From positions 2,046,001 through 2,110,000 of the forward strand of contig NZ_JBNAMV010000004.1 in assembly GCF_049705945.1 (NCBI RefSeq): a stretch of DNA of 64,000 nt, given 5' to 3'. The notes beneath the pieces were generated by a model that ran no database searches, had not been told where the DNA came from, and saw only the letters and a list, made by a program, of their open reading frames with translations. The stretch's first letter is position 1, and every line of letters starts with the position of its first letter. This stretch comes from Salarchaeum japonicum_A. Lineage in GTDB: Archaea > Halobacteriota > Halobacteria > Halobacteriales > Halobacteriaceae. Made by a program: the position numbers and the translations under genes. Positions 1-8,732 of this stretch are shown here, one piece after another.

Positions 1-650
1 ACAACGTCGTGCGCGTTGCGTACCAGGCGCTCGCCGCCGTACTCGGCGGAACGCAGAGCCTGCACACGAACGGGAAGGACGAGGCGCTGTCGCTCCCGAC
101 CGAGAAGTCGGTGCGGACGGCGCTACGCACCCAGCAGATTCTCGCGCACGAGTCGGGCGCGGCGGACACCATCGACCCGCTCGCCGGCAGTTACTACGTC
201 GAATCCCTCACGGACGACATCGAGGACGAGGCGTTCGACCTCCTCGACACCGTGGACGACAAGGGCGGGATGCTGTCCGCCATCCAGCAGCAGTGGGTGC
301 AGCGCCAGATTCAGGACGTGGCGTACGAGCGCCAGCAGGAGATCGAGGACGGCGAGCGCACCATCGTCGGCGTGAACGAGTTCGAGGTGGACGACGAACC
401 CGAAGTCGACATCGAGGAGGTCACCGAGGAGGACGAGAAGCGCAAGATCGGCGGGCTCGAGGACGTCAAGGAGGACCGGGACGACGGCGAGGTCGAGGAG
501 CGACTCGCGGCGCTCCGCGAGGCCGCGGAGGGCGACGAGAACCTCATGCCGCACATCGTCGCCGCCGTGAAGGCGTACGCGACGGTCGGCGAGATATGTA
601 ACGTCCTCCGGGACGTGTTCGGCGAGTACCAGCCCGGCACCGCACTCTAA
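1..650 (+). CDS. mutA: Methylmalonyl-CoA mutase large subunit, C-terminal part (5' end outside window)
   Basis: Partial gene: the reading frame is open from base 3 and ends with TAA at 648-650. The product converts methylmalonyl-CoA to succinyl-CoA with coenzyme B12. The visible part carries the conserved end of the catalytic barrel (GGTQSLHTN, then a DPLAGSYYVE segment), an acidic linker around residues 120-165, and the usual tail ending near FGEYQPGTAL. There is no B12-binding domain after it, which fits the archaeal two-subunit form in which the cobalamin domain is a separate small gene. The epimerase of the same pathway starts 32 bases downstream, so the two are likely co-expressed. Identification is by family motifs; I am confident. 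Confidence 0.93.
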   Translation, partial: NVVRVAYQALAAVLGGTQSLHTNGKDEALSLPTEKSVRTALRTQQILAHESGAADTIDPLAGSYYVESLTDDIEDEAFDLLDTVDDKGGMLSAIQQQWVQRQIQDVAYERQQEIEDGERTIVGVNEFEVDDEPEVDIEEVTEEDEKRKIGGLEDVKEDRDDGEVEERLAALREAAEGDENLMPHIVAAVKAYATVGEICNVLRDVFGEYQPGTAL

Positions 651-682
651 GGTTTATCCACGCGTCGCCCCCAGTTCGCGGT

Positions 683-1069
683 ATGCGTCTCGACCACGTC
701 GGCGTCGCCACTCAGGACGCCGCCAGCCTCGCAGCACAGTACGCCTCGCTGTTCGACGCCGAAATCGTCCACGAGGAGGAGTTCGACGGCATGAACGTCT
801 GCTTTCTCGACCTCGGGAACGCCTACCTCGAACTCCTCGAACCCACGGGCGAGGAGACGACTATCGGGAGATACCTCGACGAGAACGGACCGGGGATGCA
901 CCATGTCGCGTTCATCACGGACGACATCGAGGCAGCGCTCGCGAACGCGCGCGAGGACGGCGTCTCACTCGTGGACGAAGAACCGCGGGAGGGAGCGTGG
1001 GGGCACACGGTCGCGTTCCTCCACCCACGGGACACGGGCGGCGTGCTCGTGGAGTACGTCGAGCACTAG
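683..1069 (+). CDS. mce: Methylmalonyl-CoA epimerase
   Basis: A 128-residue protein of the glyoxalase/VOC superfamily that interconverts the (S) and (R) forms of methylmalonyl-CoA, feeding the mutase encoded just upstream. The start MRLDHVGVA gives the first metal-ligand His (H5), a central MHHVAF motif gives the second (H73/H74), and the final GVLVEYVEH gives the acidic ligand near residue 124; length matches the family. The spacing of 32 bases after mutA supports an operon. Its TAG stop lies in the palindrome CTAG (1066-1069), which also holds the stop of the converging Nudix gene. Confidence 0.93.
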   Translation: MRLDHVGVATQDAASLAAQYASLFDAEIVHEEEFDGMNVCFLDLGNAYLELLEPTGEETTIGRYLDENGPGMHHVAFITDDIEAALANAREDGVSLVDEEPREGAWGHTVAFLHPRDTGGVLVEYVEH

Positions 1070-1587
1070 TCGTCGCCCGCGGCGGACGCCAACCGCTCGG
1101 AGAGGTGGGGGCCGACCTCCGCCGGCGGTCGCGCGAACCACTGCGCGTCCTCGATACCGGGGCCGAGTTCGACGTCTGTTTCGAACGTCTCGGCCTCGAA
1201 GAACACCCAGAGGCCGGTGACGCCGTCGCCGCCGTCGACCAACGTGAACTCGCGTTCGATGGCCGCGAACGCGTCCACGACCGTGCACTCGATTCCCGCT
1301 TGGTCGGCGACGTACTGCGTGCCGGCGGCGGCGTGCGTGTCGTTCCGGGAGAGGCTGCCGCCGGGCGCGTCCCAGGCTTCCTCGCCCGTCTCGCGGACGA
1401 GGAGGAATTCGTTTTCGTGTGAGACGAGGACGCGCGTGCCGCCGAGTTCGCCGTTGTCCGCGGCGTTCATGCACTCGACGTACATCTCGCGCGGAACGGG
1501 CGTCGACTCGCGGTGGACTGGTACCTCCCCGTAGACGTCTTCGAGTCGGTCCAGAACTCGGTTCACGTCGTGTTCGGGGTCGTCCAT
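1066..1587 (-). CDS. Nudix-fold protein with degenerate Nudix box
   Basis: A 173-residue haloarchaeal Nudix-type protein. Nudix hydrolases cleave nucleoside diphosphates linked to other groups. The fold is suggested by RVLVSHENEFLLVRE followed by WDAPGG and a long helix ending in QAGI. In the usual box (G-x5-E-x7-R-E-U-x-E-E-x-G-U) the positions here read D for the first Glu, QY for the Arg-Glu pair and DQ for the Glu-Glu pair, so the metal-binding residues are mostly missing. It may be catalytically weak, changed in substrate, or a binding protein. It converges on mce, sharing 4 bases. Start ATG at 1587. Confidence 0.75.
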   Translation of the reverse strand: MDDPEHDVNRVLDRLEDVYGEVPVHRESTPVPREMYVECMNAADNGELGGTRVLVSHENEFLLVRETGEEAWDAPGGSLSRNDTHAAAGTQYVADQAGIECTVVDAFAAIEREFTLVDGGDGVTGLWVFFEAETFETDVELGPGIEDAQWFARPPAEVGPHLSERLASAAGDD

Positions 1588-1638
1588 TCCAGGGTCTGGG
1601 TGGACGAATGGTCGGAGAAAACTTAAACTCGTTCCCCG

Positions 1639-2271
1639 TTACCCGAACGATTCTATCTTCGCGTCGTTGGACTCGATACCGCGGTCCTCGAGGAGGTCCG
1701 CGACCTCTCGCACGAAGTCACTGAACCCGTACACGAACACCTGACCGCCGACCGCGGCGAGCGCGGCGTCCACCGCGGGCCCGAGGTCGTCGCCGACGAG
1801 GAACACGTCCGCGCCGTGGTCGGCGAGGCTGGCGAGGCGGTCCGTGTGCGCGTGTACATCGTCGAGATAGACGACCGCGACCTCGCCGCCGTCCTGCACG
1901 ACGCGCTCGGCGATGCCGACCGCGGGGCCGACGCCGGGGCCGCCGACGACGAGCGTCACTTCGCGTTCGCCTTCGTAGAACGCGTGCCCGAACGGGCCGT
2001 TGATGCCGACGGTGTCGCCGGGTTCGAGGGATTCGAGGTAGGGGCCGACGGTGCCGTCGGGGTCGACGCCGACCGTGACTTCGAGGAGGTCGTCGGTGTC
2101 CGGCGAGGAGAGCGTGTAGTGGCGGGCTTCCTCGTTCCCGTCCACGGTCACCGCGAGCTGCACGAACTGCCCGGGCTTCGCGTCGAAGCCGTCGGGCGCG
2201 TCCAACTGGATGGCGATGGTGTCGGGGCCGACCGCGCGAACCGCGCGAACCGCTACGTCCGTCGTATCCAT
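1639..2271 (-). CDS. FAD-dependent oxidoreductase, ferredoxin-NADP reductase family
   Basis: A 210-residue flavoprotein of the ferredoxin-NADP(+) reductase superfamily, which moves electrons between NAD(P)H and a one-electron partner. The FAD half is visible as KPGQFVQL and the flavin-binding RHYTLSS near residue 50; NGPFG follows; the nucleotide half begins with VVGGPGVGPAVGI (about residues 108-120) and ends in a short aromatic C-terminal region. No 2Fe-2S domain is attached, so the partner must be a separate protein. The neighbouring korAB genes reduce ferredoxin, which makes a ferredoxin link plausible but unproven. Start ATG at 2271. Confidence 0.82.
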   Translation of the reverse strand: MDTTDVAVRAVRAVGPDTIAIQLDAPDGFDAKPGQFVQLAVTVDGNEEARHYTLSSPDTDDLLEVTVGVDPDGTVGPYLESLEPGDTVGINGPFGHAFYEGEREVTLVVGGPGVGPAVGIAERVVQDGGEVAVVYLDDVHAHTDRLASLADHGADVFLVGDDLGPAVDAALAAVGGQVFVYGFSDFVREVADLLEDRGIESNDAKIESFG

Positions 2272-2527
2272 ACGTTCGTGTTGCCGTGGCCGGGGAAAGC
2301 AGTTGTGTTAGTGGTCACGTCGGCCGCGGTTCACGTCACCCAGTCGGTGACTCAGAACTCGGGCCGAACCGGCATTTCAACGCTCGAATAGACCGGGACC
2401 GGACAGTTCGAGCGGGAAACACGAACGCCCGTTCAGTAATCGTTTCCGAATCCACACGAACCTCGTTTTCACGTCTTCCACCGGGTTCAGAAGGCTTTTT
2501 GCCGGGCGATTCGGAAGCCTACACCAC
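2272..2527. other. Intergenic region upstream of korA and the flavin reductase-like gene
   Basis: A 256-base divergent spacer. No reading frame with coding character is seen. It must hold the promoters of the flavoprotein gene (minus) and of korAB (plus); a T-run in GGCTTTTTGCC at 2501-2511 lies about 20 bases before the korA ATG, and I cannot fix a TATA box with confidence. Confidence 0.4.
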
Positions 2528-4270
2528 ATGCACGAGGACCTGAACTGGGCCATCGGCGGGGAAGCCGGCGATGGAATCGACTCCACCGGCAAGATATTCG
2601 CACAGGCGCTCTCGCGCGCCGGCCGGCACGTCTTCACCTCGAAGGACTTCGCGTCCCGCATCCGAGGTGGCTACACCGCATACAAAGTACGAACGTCCGT
2701 CGACAAGGTCCGCAGCGTCGTGGACCGCCTCGACGTCCTCATCGCCCTCACGGAACGCACCGTCGAGGAGAACCTCGACGAGCTCCACGACGGCAGCGTC
2801 ATCATCTACGACGGGGAGCGGACCGAGTTCTCCGACTTCGAAGCGCCCAACGAGGTCACGGGACTCGACGTCCCCCTCAAGTCGCTCGCGGAGGACGCGG
2901 GCGGCGCCATCATGCGCAACGTCGTCGCGCTCGGCGCGGTCTGTGAGGTCGCCGGGTTCCCCATCGAGAACCTCGACGAATCCCTCGAGAAGAAGTTCGG
3001 CGGGAAGGGCGAGAAAATCGTCGAGAACAACAAGAAGGCCGCGCGTCTCGGCGCGGAGTACGTCGAGGAGGAGTTCGACCTCGCGTTCGACTTCGACCTC
3101 GAAACCACGGACAACGACTACGTCCTCCTGAACGGCGACGAAGCCATCGGGATGGGCGCCATCGCCGCCGGCTGTAAGTTCTACGCCGGCTACCCCATCA
3201 CGCCCGCGACGGACGTGATGACGTACCTCAAGGGCCGCATCGAGAACTTCGGCGGGCACGTCGTGCAGGCCGAGGACGAACTCGCCGCCATCAACATGGC
3301 GCTCGGCGCGGCGCGCGCCGGCGCTCGCTCGATGACCGCGACCTCCGGTCCCGGTATCGACCTGATGACGGAGACGTTCGGCCTGGTCGCGACCTCGGAG
3401 ACGCCGCTCGTCATCACGAACGTCATGCGCTCCGGCCCCAGCACGGGGATGCCGACGAAGCAGGAGCAGGGCGACCTGAACCAGATGCTGTACGGCGGAC
3501 ACGGCGAGATTCCGCGGTTCGTCCTCGCGCCCACCACGGTCGCGGAGTGCTTCTGGAAGACCATCGAGGCGTTCAACCTCGCGGAGAAGTACCAGACGCC
3601 CGTCTACCTCACCGCCGACCTCGCGATGGCGGTCACCGAGCAGACGTTCGAACCCGAGAAGTTCGACATGGACGCGGTCGAAATCGACCGCGGGAAGGTC
3701 GTCGACGAGGACGACATCTCGAAGTGGCAGAACGAGAAGGACCAGTTCAAGCCGCACGCCGTCACCGCCGACGGCGTCAGCCCGCGCGCCTTCCCCGGCA
3801 CGGAGGGCGGCGTGCACATGAGCACGGGCCTCGAGCACGACGAACTCGGCCGCCGTACCGAGGACGTGGACGTGCGCGTCGAACAGGTCGACAAGCGCCA
3901 GCAGAAGGTCACCACCGCCGAGGAGGAAGAGGACTTCTCCTACCGCGAGTTCGGTAACCCCGACTCCGACAACCTCGTCATCTCGTGGGGGTCCAACGAA
4001 GGGACGCTCATCGAGGCGATGGACTACCTCGACCAGGAGGACGTGGACGTGCGCTTCCTCTCCGTCCCCTACGTCTTCCCGCGCCCCGACCTCACCGAGG
4101 ACGTCGAGGCCGCGGAGGACGTTATCGTCGTCGAGTGTAACGCGACCGGGCAGTTCGCCGACCTCATCGAGCACGACACGCTTACCCGCGTGAAGCGTGT
4201 GAACAAGTACAACGGCGTCCAGTTCAAGGCGGACGAACTCGCCGAGGACATCCGAGAGGAACTAGCATGA
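2528..4270 (+). CDS. korA: 2-oxoacid:ferredoxin oxidoreductase, alpha (gamma-alpha fused) subunit
   Basis: A 580-residue subunit of the CoA-acylating 2-oxoacid:ferredoxin oxidoreductase that replaces the 2-oxoacid dehydrogenase complexes in haloarchaea. The first ~190 residues are the gamma domain (WAIGGEAGDGIDSTGK at the start); the alpha domain follows, with YAGYPITPATDVM, MTATSGPG and GPSTGMPTKQEQGDL. Length and the last motif fit the 2-oxoglutarate enzyme (KorA) better than the longer pyruvate enzyme, but this rests on memory of the family and the substrate is inference. It overlaps korB by ATGA (4267-4270), which indicates translational coupling. Confidence 0.88.
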   Translation: MHEDLNWAIGGEAGDGIDSTGKIFAQALSRAGRHVFTSKDFASRIRGGYTAYKVRTSVDKVRSVVDRLDVLIALTERTVEENLDELHDGSVIIYDGERTEFSDFEAPNEVTGLDVPLKSLAEDAGGAIMRNVVALGAVCEVAGFPIENLDESLEKKFGGKGEKIVENNKKAARLGAEYVEEEFDLAFDFDLETTDNDYVLLNGDEAIGMGAIAAGCKFYAGYPITPATDVMTYLKGRIENFGGHVVQAEDELAAINMALGAARAGARSMTATSGPGIDLMTETFGLVATSETPLVITNVMRSGPSTGMPTKQEQGDLNQMLYGGHGEIPRFVLAPTTVAECFWKTIEAFNLAEKYQTPVYLTADLAMAVTEQTFEPEKFDMDAVEIDRGKVVDEDDISKWQNEKDQFKPHAVTADGVSPRAFPGTEGGVHMSTGLEHDELGRRTEDVDVRVEQVDKRQQKVTTAEEEEDFSYREFGNPDSDNLVISWGSNEGTLIEAMDYLDQEDVDVRFLSVPYVFPRPDLTEDVEAAEDVIVVECNATGQFADLIEHDTLTRVKRVNKYNGVQFKADELAEDIREELA

Positions 4271-5139
4271 GCTCCAACGTCAGATTCACCGACTTCAAGT
4301 CCGACAAGCAGCCCACCTGGTGTCCCGGGTGCGGTGACTTCGGCACGATGAACGGCATGATGAAAGCCCTCGCGAACACCGGAAACGCGCCCGACGACAC
4401 GTTCGTCGTCGCGGGTATCGGGTGCTCCGGGAAGATCGGGACGTACATGCGCTCGTACGCGCTCCACGGCGTCCACGGGCGCGCGCTCCCCGTCGGCACG
4501 GGCGTCAAGGTCGCCAACCCCGACCTCGAAGTGATGGTCGCGGGCGGCGACGGCGACGGCTACAGCATCGGCGTCGGTCACTTCATCCACGCCGTCCGCC
4601 GGAACATCGACATCACGTACGTCGTGATGGACAACCGCATCTACGGCCTCACCAAGGGCCAGGCGTCCCCGACCAGCCGGTCCGACTTCGAGACCGCGAC
4701 CACGCCCGAGGGCTCCAAGCAGCCCCCGGTCAATCCGCTCGCGCTCGCGCTCTCCGCCGGCGGAAGCTTCATCGCGCAGTCCTTCAGCAGTCACGCCCAG
4801 CGCCACACCGAAATTATCGAGGAAGCCATCGAACACGACGGCTTCAGCCTCGTGAACACGTTCAGCCCGTGCGTGACGTTCAACGACGTCGACACCTACG
4901 ACTACTTCCGCGACAGCCTCGTCGACCTCGGTGGCGAAGACGCGGAGTACGACCCGAGCGACCGCGAACAAGCGAAGGACAAAATCCTCGACAGCGAGAA
5001 AGAATACATGGGCATCCTCTACCAGGACGACGACGCCCAGTCCTACGAACAGTCCCACGGCGTCGACGGCAACATGGCCGACATCGACACCGACGGCGCC
5101 CCCGAGGGAGCGATGGACCTCGTCCGCGAGTTCTACTAA
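4267..5139 (+). CDS. korB: 2-oxoacid:ferredoxin oxidoreductase, beta subunit
   Basis: A 290-residue thiamine-diphosphate-binding subunit, partner of the gene before it. It shows PTWCPGCGDFG near residue 18 (cluster and cofactor region), GIGCSGKIG, the TPP signature beginning GGDGDGYSIG and ending with the conserved MDNRIYGLTKGQ. It lacks a polyferredoxin extension, as expected for the archaeal two-subunit enzyme that passes electrons to ferredoxin. Its ATG overlaps the korA stop. A strong symmetric terminator follows six bases after the TAA. Confidence 0.9.
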   Translation: MSSNVRFTDFKSDKQPTWCPGCGDFGTMNGMMKALANTGNAPDDTFVVAGIGCSGKIGTYMRSYALHGVHGRALPVGTGVKVANPDLEVMVAGGDGDGYSIGVGHFIHAVRRNIDITYVVMDNRIYGLTKGQASPTSRSDFETATTPEGSKQPPVNPLALALSAGGSFIAQSFSSHAQRHTEIIEEAIEHDGFSLVNTFSPCVTFNDVDTYDYFRDSLVDLGGEDAEYDPSDREQAKDKILDSEKEYMGILYQDDDAQSYEQSHGVDGNMADIDTDGAPEGAMDLVREFY

Positions 5140-5144
5140 CGGAC

Positions 5145-5190
5145 TTTTTTGCTCGGCGGGTCGCGCTTTGCGCGACCGCTTGAGCAAAAA
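5145..5190. terminator. Bidirectional hairpin terminator after korB
   Basis: A long interrupted inverted repeat: TTTTTTGCTC on the left pairs with GAGCAAAAA on the right, enclosing a perfect inner stem GGTCGCGC/GCGCGACC (5159-5177) with a TTT loop. It has a T-run on both strands and sits between the convergent korB and MaoC genes. Confidence 0.7.
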
Positions 5191-5205
5191 CCTCCACTAA
5201 AAAGG

Positions 5206-5226
5206 CCGGTCGCCTCCGGCGACCGG
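5206..5226. repeat. Perfect 9-bp hairpin with TCC loop (C-GGA-G on the other strand)
   Basis: CCGGTCGCC / GGCGACCGG with a three-base loop, seen directly. One of at least nine similar intergenic hairpins in the window (see findings). Confidence 0.8.
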
Positions 5227-5231
5227 TGAAC

Positions 5232-5250
5232 GGCGCATCTTCGATGCGCC
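5232..5250. repeat. Perfect 8-bp hairpin with TTC loop (C-GAA-G on the other strand)
   Basis: GGCGCATC / GATGCGCC with a three-base loop, six bases after the previous hairpin and downstream of both convergent genes. Confidence 0.8.
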
Positions 5251-5352
5251 GACAGGCCCCCCTCGTTCTATTTGTCTTTCAACATATACTTGATAGGCTG
5301 TTCGGACGAGCGCGCTCGGTACCTTCAGTGCGACTTCCGCGTACCGCGTCCG

Positions 5353-5745
5353 CTACTCCTTCCAGACGACGCCCTCGAAGGAGCCGGTGAGGACTTCCTC
5401 GTCTTGGTCGTTCGTGCACCTGTTTTCGCCGCGAATGTCGAAGCGGTCGTCTCGTTCCTCCACGTCGGTGAGCGTGGTTTCGCAGGTAATTGGTTGGCCG
5501 GTGTAGACGGGTTTGTGGAAGTAGTTGTCCATGTGGTAGGCGAGCACGCCGAGCGCGGACCCGATGGCGGTCGGGAGCGTCGCGGTGAGAAGACCCTGCA
5601 CCATCAAGCGTCCCGCCTCGTCGGGGACGCTGTGAACGGGCTGGTCGTCGTGCGAGAGCTCCGCGAACGCCTCCACCTCGTCGGTGGTGAACGTTCGCTC
5701 GTACGTGTACACATCCTCTTCCTCGGGCGGCAGACTCACATCCAT
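5353..5745 (-). CDS. MaoC-like acyl dehydratase
   Basis: A 130-residue hot-dog-fold protein of the MaoC dehydratase family, which hydrates enoyl-CoA thioesters or dehydrates 3-hydroxyacyl-CoA. The stretch HDDQPVHSVPDEA followed by GRLMVQGLLTA is the family's hydratase region, with the Asp and His expected at the active site (His in PVHS). I placed the start at the ATG at 5745 (MDVSLPPEEED) because the family begins there and the upstream 33 codons are arginine- and proline-rich noise. It converges on korB across the terminator region. The exact acyl-CoA substrate cannot be read from sequence. Confidence 0.8.
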   Translation of the reverse strand: MDVSLPPEEEDVYTYERTFTTDEVEAFAELSHDDQPVHSVPDEAGRLMVQGLLTATLPTAIGSALGVLAYHMDNYFHKPVYTGQPITCETTLTDVEERDDRFDIRGENRCTNDQDEEVLTGSFEGVVWKE

Positions 5746-5871
5746 ACGTCCGGGTCGTGACGGGGGATTACGTTCGTGGCGGTTCCACGAAATCGACCGC
5801 AGGTCCGGTGTTCGAACGCGAAACTCGCGGTCGGTCGAACCCACGGAACGGTGCGGGGAGCACCGCCGTTC

Positions 5872-6282
5872 TCAGATTGCTCGTCCGGCGTAGCCGGCGG
5901 TGACTTGAGCGGCGATGCCGCCCATGATGGCCGCGATGGGCGCGAAGCAGATGACGCCGAACGTCGTCCACGTACCGTAGACGAACAGGATGTCGATGGT
6001 CTGCGTCATGGTGAACGGCGAGTTCAGGAAGAACGCGACGCCGACGACGAGCACGCCGAGGAACGACCCGAGGCCGACGGCCGCCGCGCCGTCGACGCCC
6101 TCCGTCTCGAACGCGCGACTGATGATGCCGACGAACGCGCCGATGGCGAGCGGCGTAACGCCGTAGAGGTAGTAGGGTGCGACGAGGAGGTAGAGTCCGG
6201 CGACCACGAACGCCTGGAGGAGCGCGCCAGCGGCAATCGCTCGGCGGTCCGCGACGCGCCGGTGTACTGTCACTCCGGTCAT
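5872..6282 (-). CDS. Haloarchaeal four-helix membrane protein, unknown function
   Basis: A 136-residue integral membrane protein with four predicted transmembrane helices (roughly residues 15-35, 42-58, 69-87 and 97-125) and short polar loops. It resembles the small Gly/Ala-rich four-helix membrane proteins that are common in haloarchaea, but I recognise no catalytic or transport motif and do not assign a function. It lies 126 bases upstream of the MaoC gene on the same strand. The leader between 6283 and 6437 is visibly richer in A/T than its surroundings and must serve this gene and the divergent flavoprotein. Confidence 0.65.
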   Translation of the reverse strand: MTGVTVHRRVADRRAIAAGALLQAFVVAGLYLLVAPYYLYGVTPLAIGAFVGIISRAFETEGVDGAAAVGLGSFLGVLVVGVAFFLNSPFTMTQTIDILFVYGTWTTFGVICFAPIAAIMGGIAAQVTAGYAGRAI

Positions 6283-6437
6283 AGGATAAACAAGAAATCC
6301 AACTGCAATAATGATTTCTCCTGGAACACGTCTCCCGGGTCCGCGTGTTCGTTCTGTTCTCCGGAAAACATCGGAATACGAGGGTTCTGCGTGCGTATTC
6401 GGAAAGGTTGATTAGCGCGACGGGGATTTTGTGGAGT

Positions 6438-7664
6438 ATGCCTGAGCGTTTCGACGTTGTAATCGCGGGGGCGGGGCCGGCGGGCGCACAATGCGCTCGC
6501 GACCTGGCTCAGCGCGATTACGACGTTCTCGTCCTCGAAACCGAACCAGAAGACGAGTTCCCGCGACAGTCGAACAAGTCCACCGCGGGGACGTTCCCCT
6601 CGATGATGGGCGCGTTCGGGATTCCCGACGATGTCGTGATGCAGTTCACGGACACCGTCGTCCTCGAATCCCCGAACGAGCACATCGTCCAGCAGCAACC
6701 CGGTGCGGTCCTGGAGTTCGCGGACTTCAAGCGCTTCCTCGTGAAGGAAGGCCGCGAGCACGGCGCCGAGTACCGGTTCGGCTCCCGCGTCTCGAAACCC
6801 ATCATGGAGAACGGGGACATCGTGGGCGTCGAGTACAGCGGCGACGAGGAGGTGTACGCGGACATCGTCGTCGACGCGACCGGGCCCGCCGCGCCGCTCG
6901 CGAAACAACTCGGCGTGAGCGACCTGGAGCGCCACAACCAAGCCATCGGCATCGAGTGGGAGATGGAAGGCGTCGACGTCGACCACTCCGGGTACGCGGA
7001 CCTCCACGACGCGATGATGCTCCGCCTCGACCACGACCTCGCGCCCGGCGGCTACTCCTGGATTTTCCACACGGGCGAGGACACGGCGAAGGTTGGACTG
7101 TGTTACATCCAGAACGAGTCCTATCAGGAGCGCGGGAAGGAAGGCATGAGCATCGACGGCTACCTCGAGTACTGGCTGGACAACGACCCGCGCTTCGAGA
7201 ACGCGACGAAACTCGAAGGCAAGCAACACCGCGGGTCCGCCCACATCCAGGAGCCGGGACAGCTCTGCACGGACAACTTCATGGCCATCGGCGACACTGT
7301 TCCGTCCATCGACCCGCTCTGGGGCGAGGGCATTCACAAGGGACTGAAGTCCGCGCGCGCCGCCGCCATCACCGCGGACCGCTGTCTCACCGGCACGACT
7401 GACACGTCGAAGGAGGCGATGGAGACGTACGCCGACCTCTGGCATCAGGACGTGGCGCCGGGCGCGAAGCGCCGCCTCGCGATGACGCGCCTCCTCTACC
7501 TCGCGGACGACGACCGCTACGACCGTCTCCTCCGCGACCTGAACGACGCGGACGTGGACACGCTCTCGGACGCGAACAGCGGGAACCCGCTCGCCATCGC
7601 GAAGCTCCTCCACTTCGACGACCTCTCGCTCCTCAAGCGACTCGTGACCGAACACTACCTCTAA
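6438..7664 (+). CDS. Geranylgeranyl reductase-family FAD oxidoreductase
   Basis: A 408-residue flavoprotein of the geranylgeranyl/digeranylgeranylglycerophospholipid reductase family, which saturates isoprenoid double bonds in archaeal lipids and quinone tails. The N-terminus (VVIAGAGPAGAQCARDLA) is a Rossmann FAD site; VDATGPAAPLAK near residue 150 and AIGDTVPSIDPLWGEGIHKG near residue 285 are the second and third FAD-binding signatures. The start is the ATG at 6438; the 31 codons upstream in frame lack family similarity. Which isoprenoid is reduced is unknown, since haloarchaea carry several paralogs. Confidence 0.82.
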   Translation: MPERFDVVIAGAGPAGAQCARDLAQRDYDVLVLETEPEDEFPRQSNKSTAGTFPSMMGAFGIPDDVVMQFTDTVVLESPNEHIVQQQPGAVLEFADFKRFLVKEGREHGAEYRFGSRVSKPIMENGDIVGVEYSGDEEVYADIVVDATGPAAPLAKQLGVSDLERHNQAIGIEWEMEGVDVDHSGYADLHDAMMLRLDHDLAPGGYSWIFHTGEDTAKVGLCYIQNESYQERGKEGMSIDGYLEYWLDNDPRFENATKLEGKQHRGSAHIQEPGQLCTDNFMAIGDTVPSIDPLWGEGIHKGLKSARAAAITADRCLTGTTDTSKEAMETYADLWHQDVAPGAKRRLAMTRLLYLADDDRYDRLLRDLNDADVDTLSDANSGNPLAIAKLLHFDDLSLLKRLVTEHYL

Positions 7665-7710
7665 CGCCGCTACCAAAACGTCTTTTCCCGTTACGCTCCA
7701 CCGAACAAAT

Positions 7711-8529
7711 ATGTCTGGATTCGACTACCCACAGCGTAGCGGCATGCCCGTACTCGGCATCGGCACCTGGCAGAACGAGGACCCCGCGCAGTGCGCGCAG
7801 TCCGTGAAGACCGCGCTCGAAGCGGGCTACCGGCACGTCGACACCGCCCAGATTTACGGGAACGAGGACGCCGTCGGGAACGGCATCGAACAGGCGAATG
7901 TCGACCGCGACGACATCTTCCTCGCGACGAAGATCTGGACGAGCGAGCTCTCCCACGACGACGTGCTGGAGAGCTTCGAGGAGAGCCTCGACAAACTGGG
8001 AACGGACTACGCCGACCTTCTCTACGTGCACTGGCCGGCGAACGAGTACGACGCCCCGGACACGCTCTCGGCGTTCGACGAACTCTACGACGACGGTAAA
8101 ATCGAACACATCGGCGTGTCGAACTTCGAACCGCGCCACCTCGACGAGGCCCAGGAAGTCCTCGACGCGCCGCTGTTCGCGAACCAGGTCGAACTCCATC
8201 CGTTCCTCCCGCAGGTCGAACTCCGCGAGTACGCCGACGAACACGACATCGAACTCGTCGGGTACAGTCCGCTCGCCCGCGGCGAAGTGTTCGGCAACGA
8301 CACCATCGAGACTGTCGCGGAGAAACACGACGCGAGCGCCGCGCAGGTCGCGCTGGCGTGGGCGCGCGAGAAGGGCGTCACCGCCATCCCGAAGGCCACG
8401 AGCGAGCAACACATCCGGGACAACTGGGGGAGCCTCGGCGTCGAACTCGACCCCGAGGATATCGAGAAAATCGACGGTATCGACCGCGTCGAACGCGAAG
8501 TCGACCCCGACTTCGCACCCTGGAACTGA
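7711..8529 (+). CDS. Aldo/keto reductase
   Basis: A 272-residue NADPH-dependent aldo/keto reductase, a TIM-barrel enzyme that reduces aldehydes and ketones. The full catalytic tetrad is visible: D44 and Y49 in HVDTAQIYGNE, K74 in LATKIW and H107 in YVHWPA. The C-terminal cofactor region reads AIPKATSEQHIRDN, as in 2,5-diketo-gluconate reductase-like members. Length is standard. It follows the flavoprotein gene by 46 bases with its own A/T-containing upstream segment, so it may be transcribed alone. The physiological substrate is not known. Confidence 0.9.
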   Translation: MSGFDYPQRSGMPVLGIGTWQNEDPAQCAQSVKTALEAGYRHVDTAQIYGNEDAVGNGIEQANVDRDDIFLATKIWTSELSHDDVLESFEESLDKLGTDYADLLYVHWPANEYDAPDTLSAFDELYDDGKIEHIGVSNFEPRHLDEAQEVLDAPLFANQVELHPFLPQVELREYADEHDIELVGYSPLARGEVFGNDTIETVAEKHDASAAQVALAWAREKGVTAIPKATSEQHIRDNWGSLGVELDPEDIEKIDGIDRVEREVDPDFAPWN

Positions 8530-8578
8530 GCGCGTCTACGTACCGCTCCTTTTCCCTTCCGAGCGCCTACACGCCGGT

Positions 8579-8728
8579 ATGGCAGTCCTCGAAACCCTGA
8601 CGTTCACGGTACTCGCTATCGCCGCTGTCGGCGTCGTCCTCTACGTGGTGTACTCGATTCTCGGCGTGGCGCGTGAACGGTATCGCGACGGAAAGCGGGC
8701 AGTGCCCGATTCGGAGGAAGAACGGTAG
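8579..8728 (+). CDS. Very small single-helix membrane protein
   Basis: A 49-residue reading frame: one transmembrane helix (residues ~7-30) followed by a charged tail (ARERYRDG and an acidic, Arg-ending C-terminus). ATG at 8579, TAG at 8726-8728. Haloarchaeal chromosomes have many such genes; the hydrophobic helix with a charged cytoplasmic tail argues for a real product. I do not know a function. It ends four bases before the converging glutaredoxin gene. Confidence 0.6.
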   Translation: MAVLETLTFTVLAIAAVGVVLYVVYSILGVARERYRDGKRAVPDSEEER

Positions 8729-8732
8729 TTCG

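Noticed and set aside
2519..4174. 551-codon open frame on the minus strand opposite korA
   Set aside because: It mirrors the korA frame because of strong G/C third positions; its product is Val/Arg/Asp-rich noise, while korA has clear family motifs. The same holds for other long opposite-strand frames (4069-5187, 6279-7676, 18265-20043, 22844-24382, 42191-44515).
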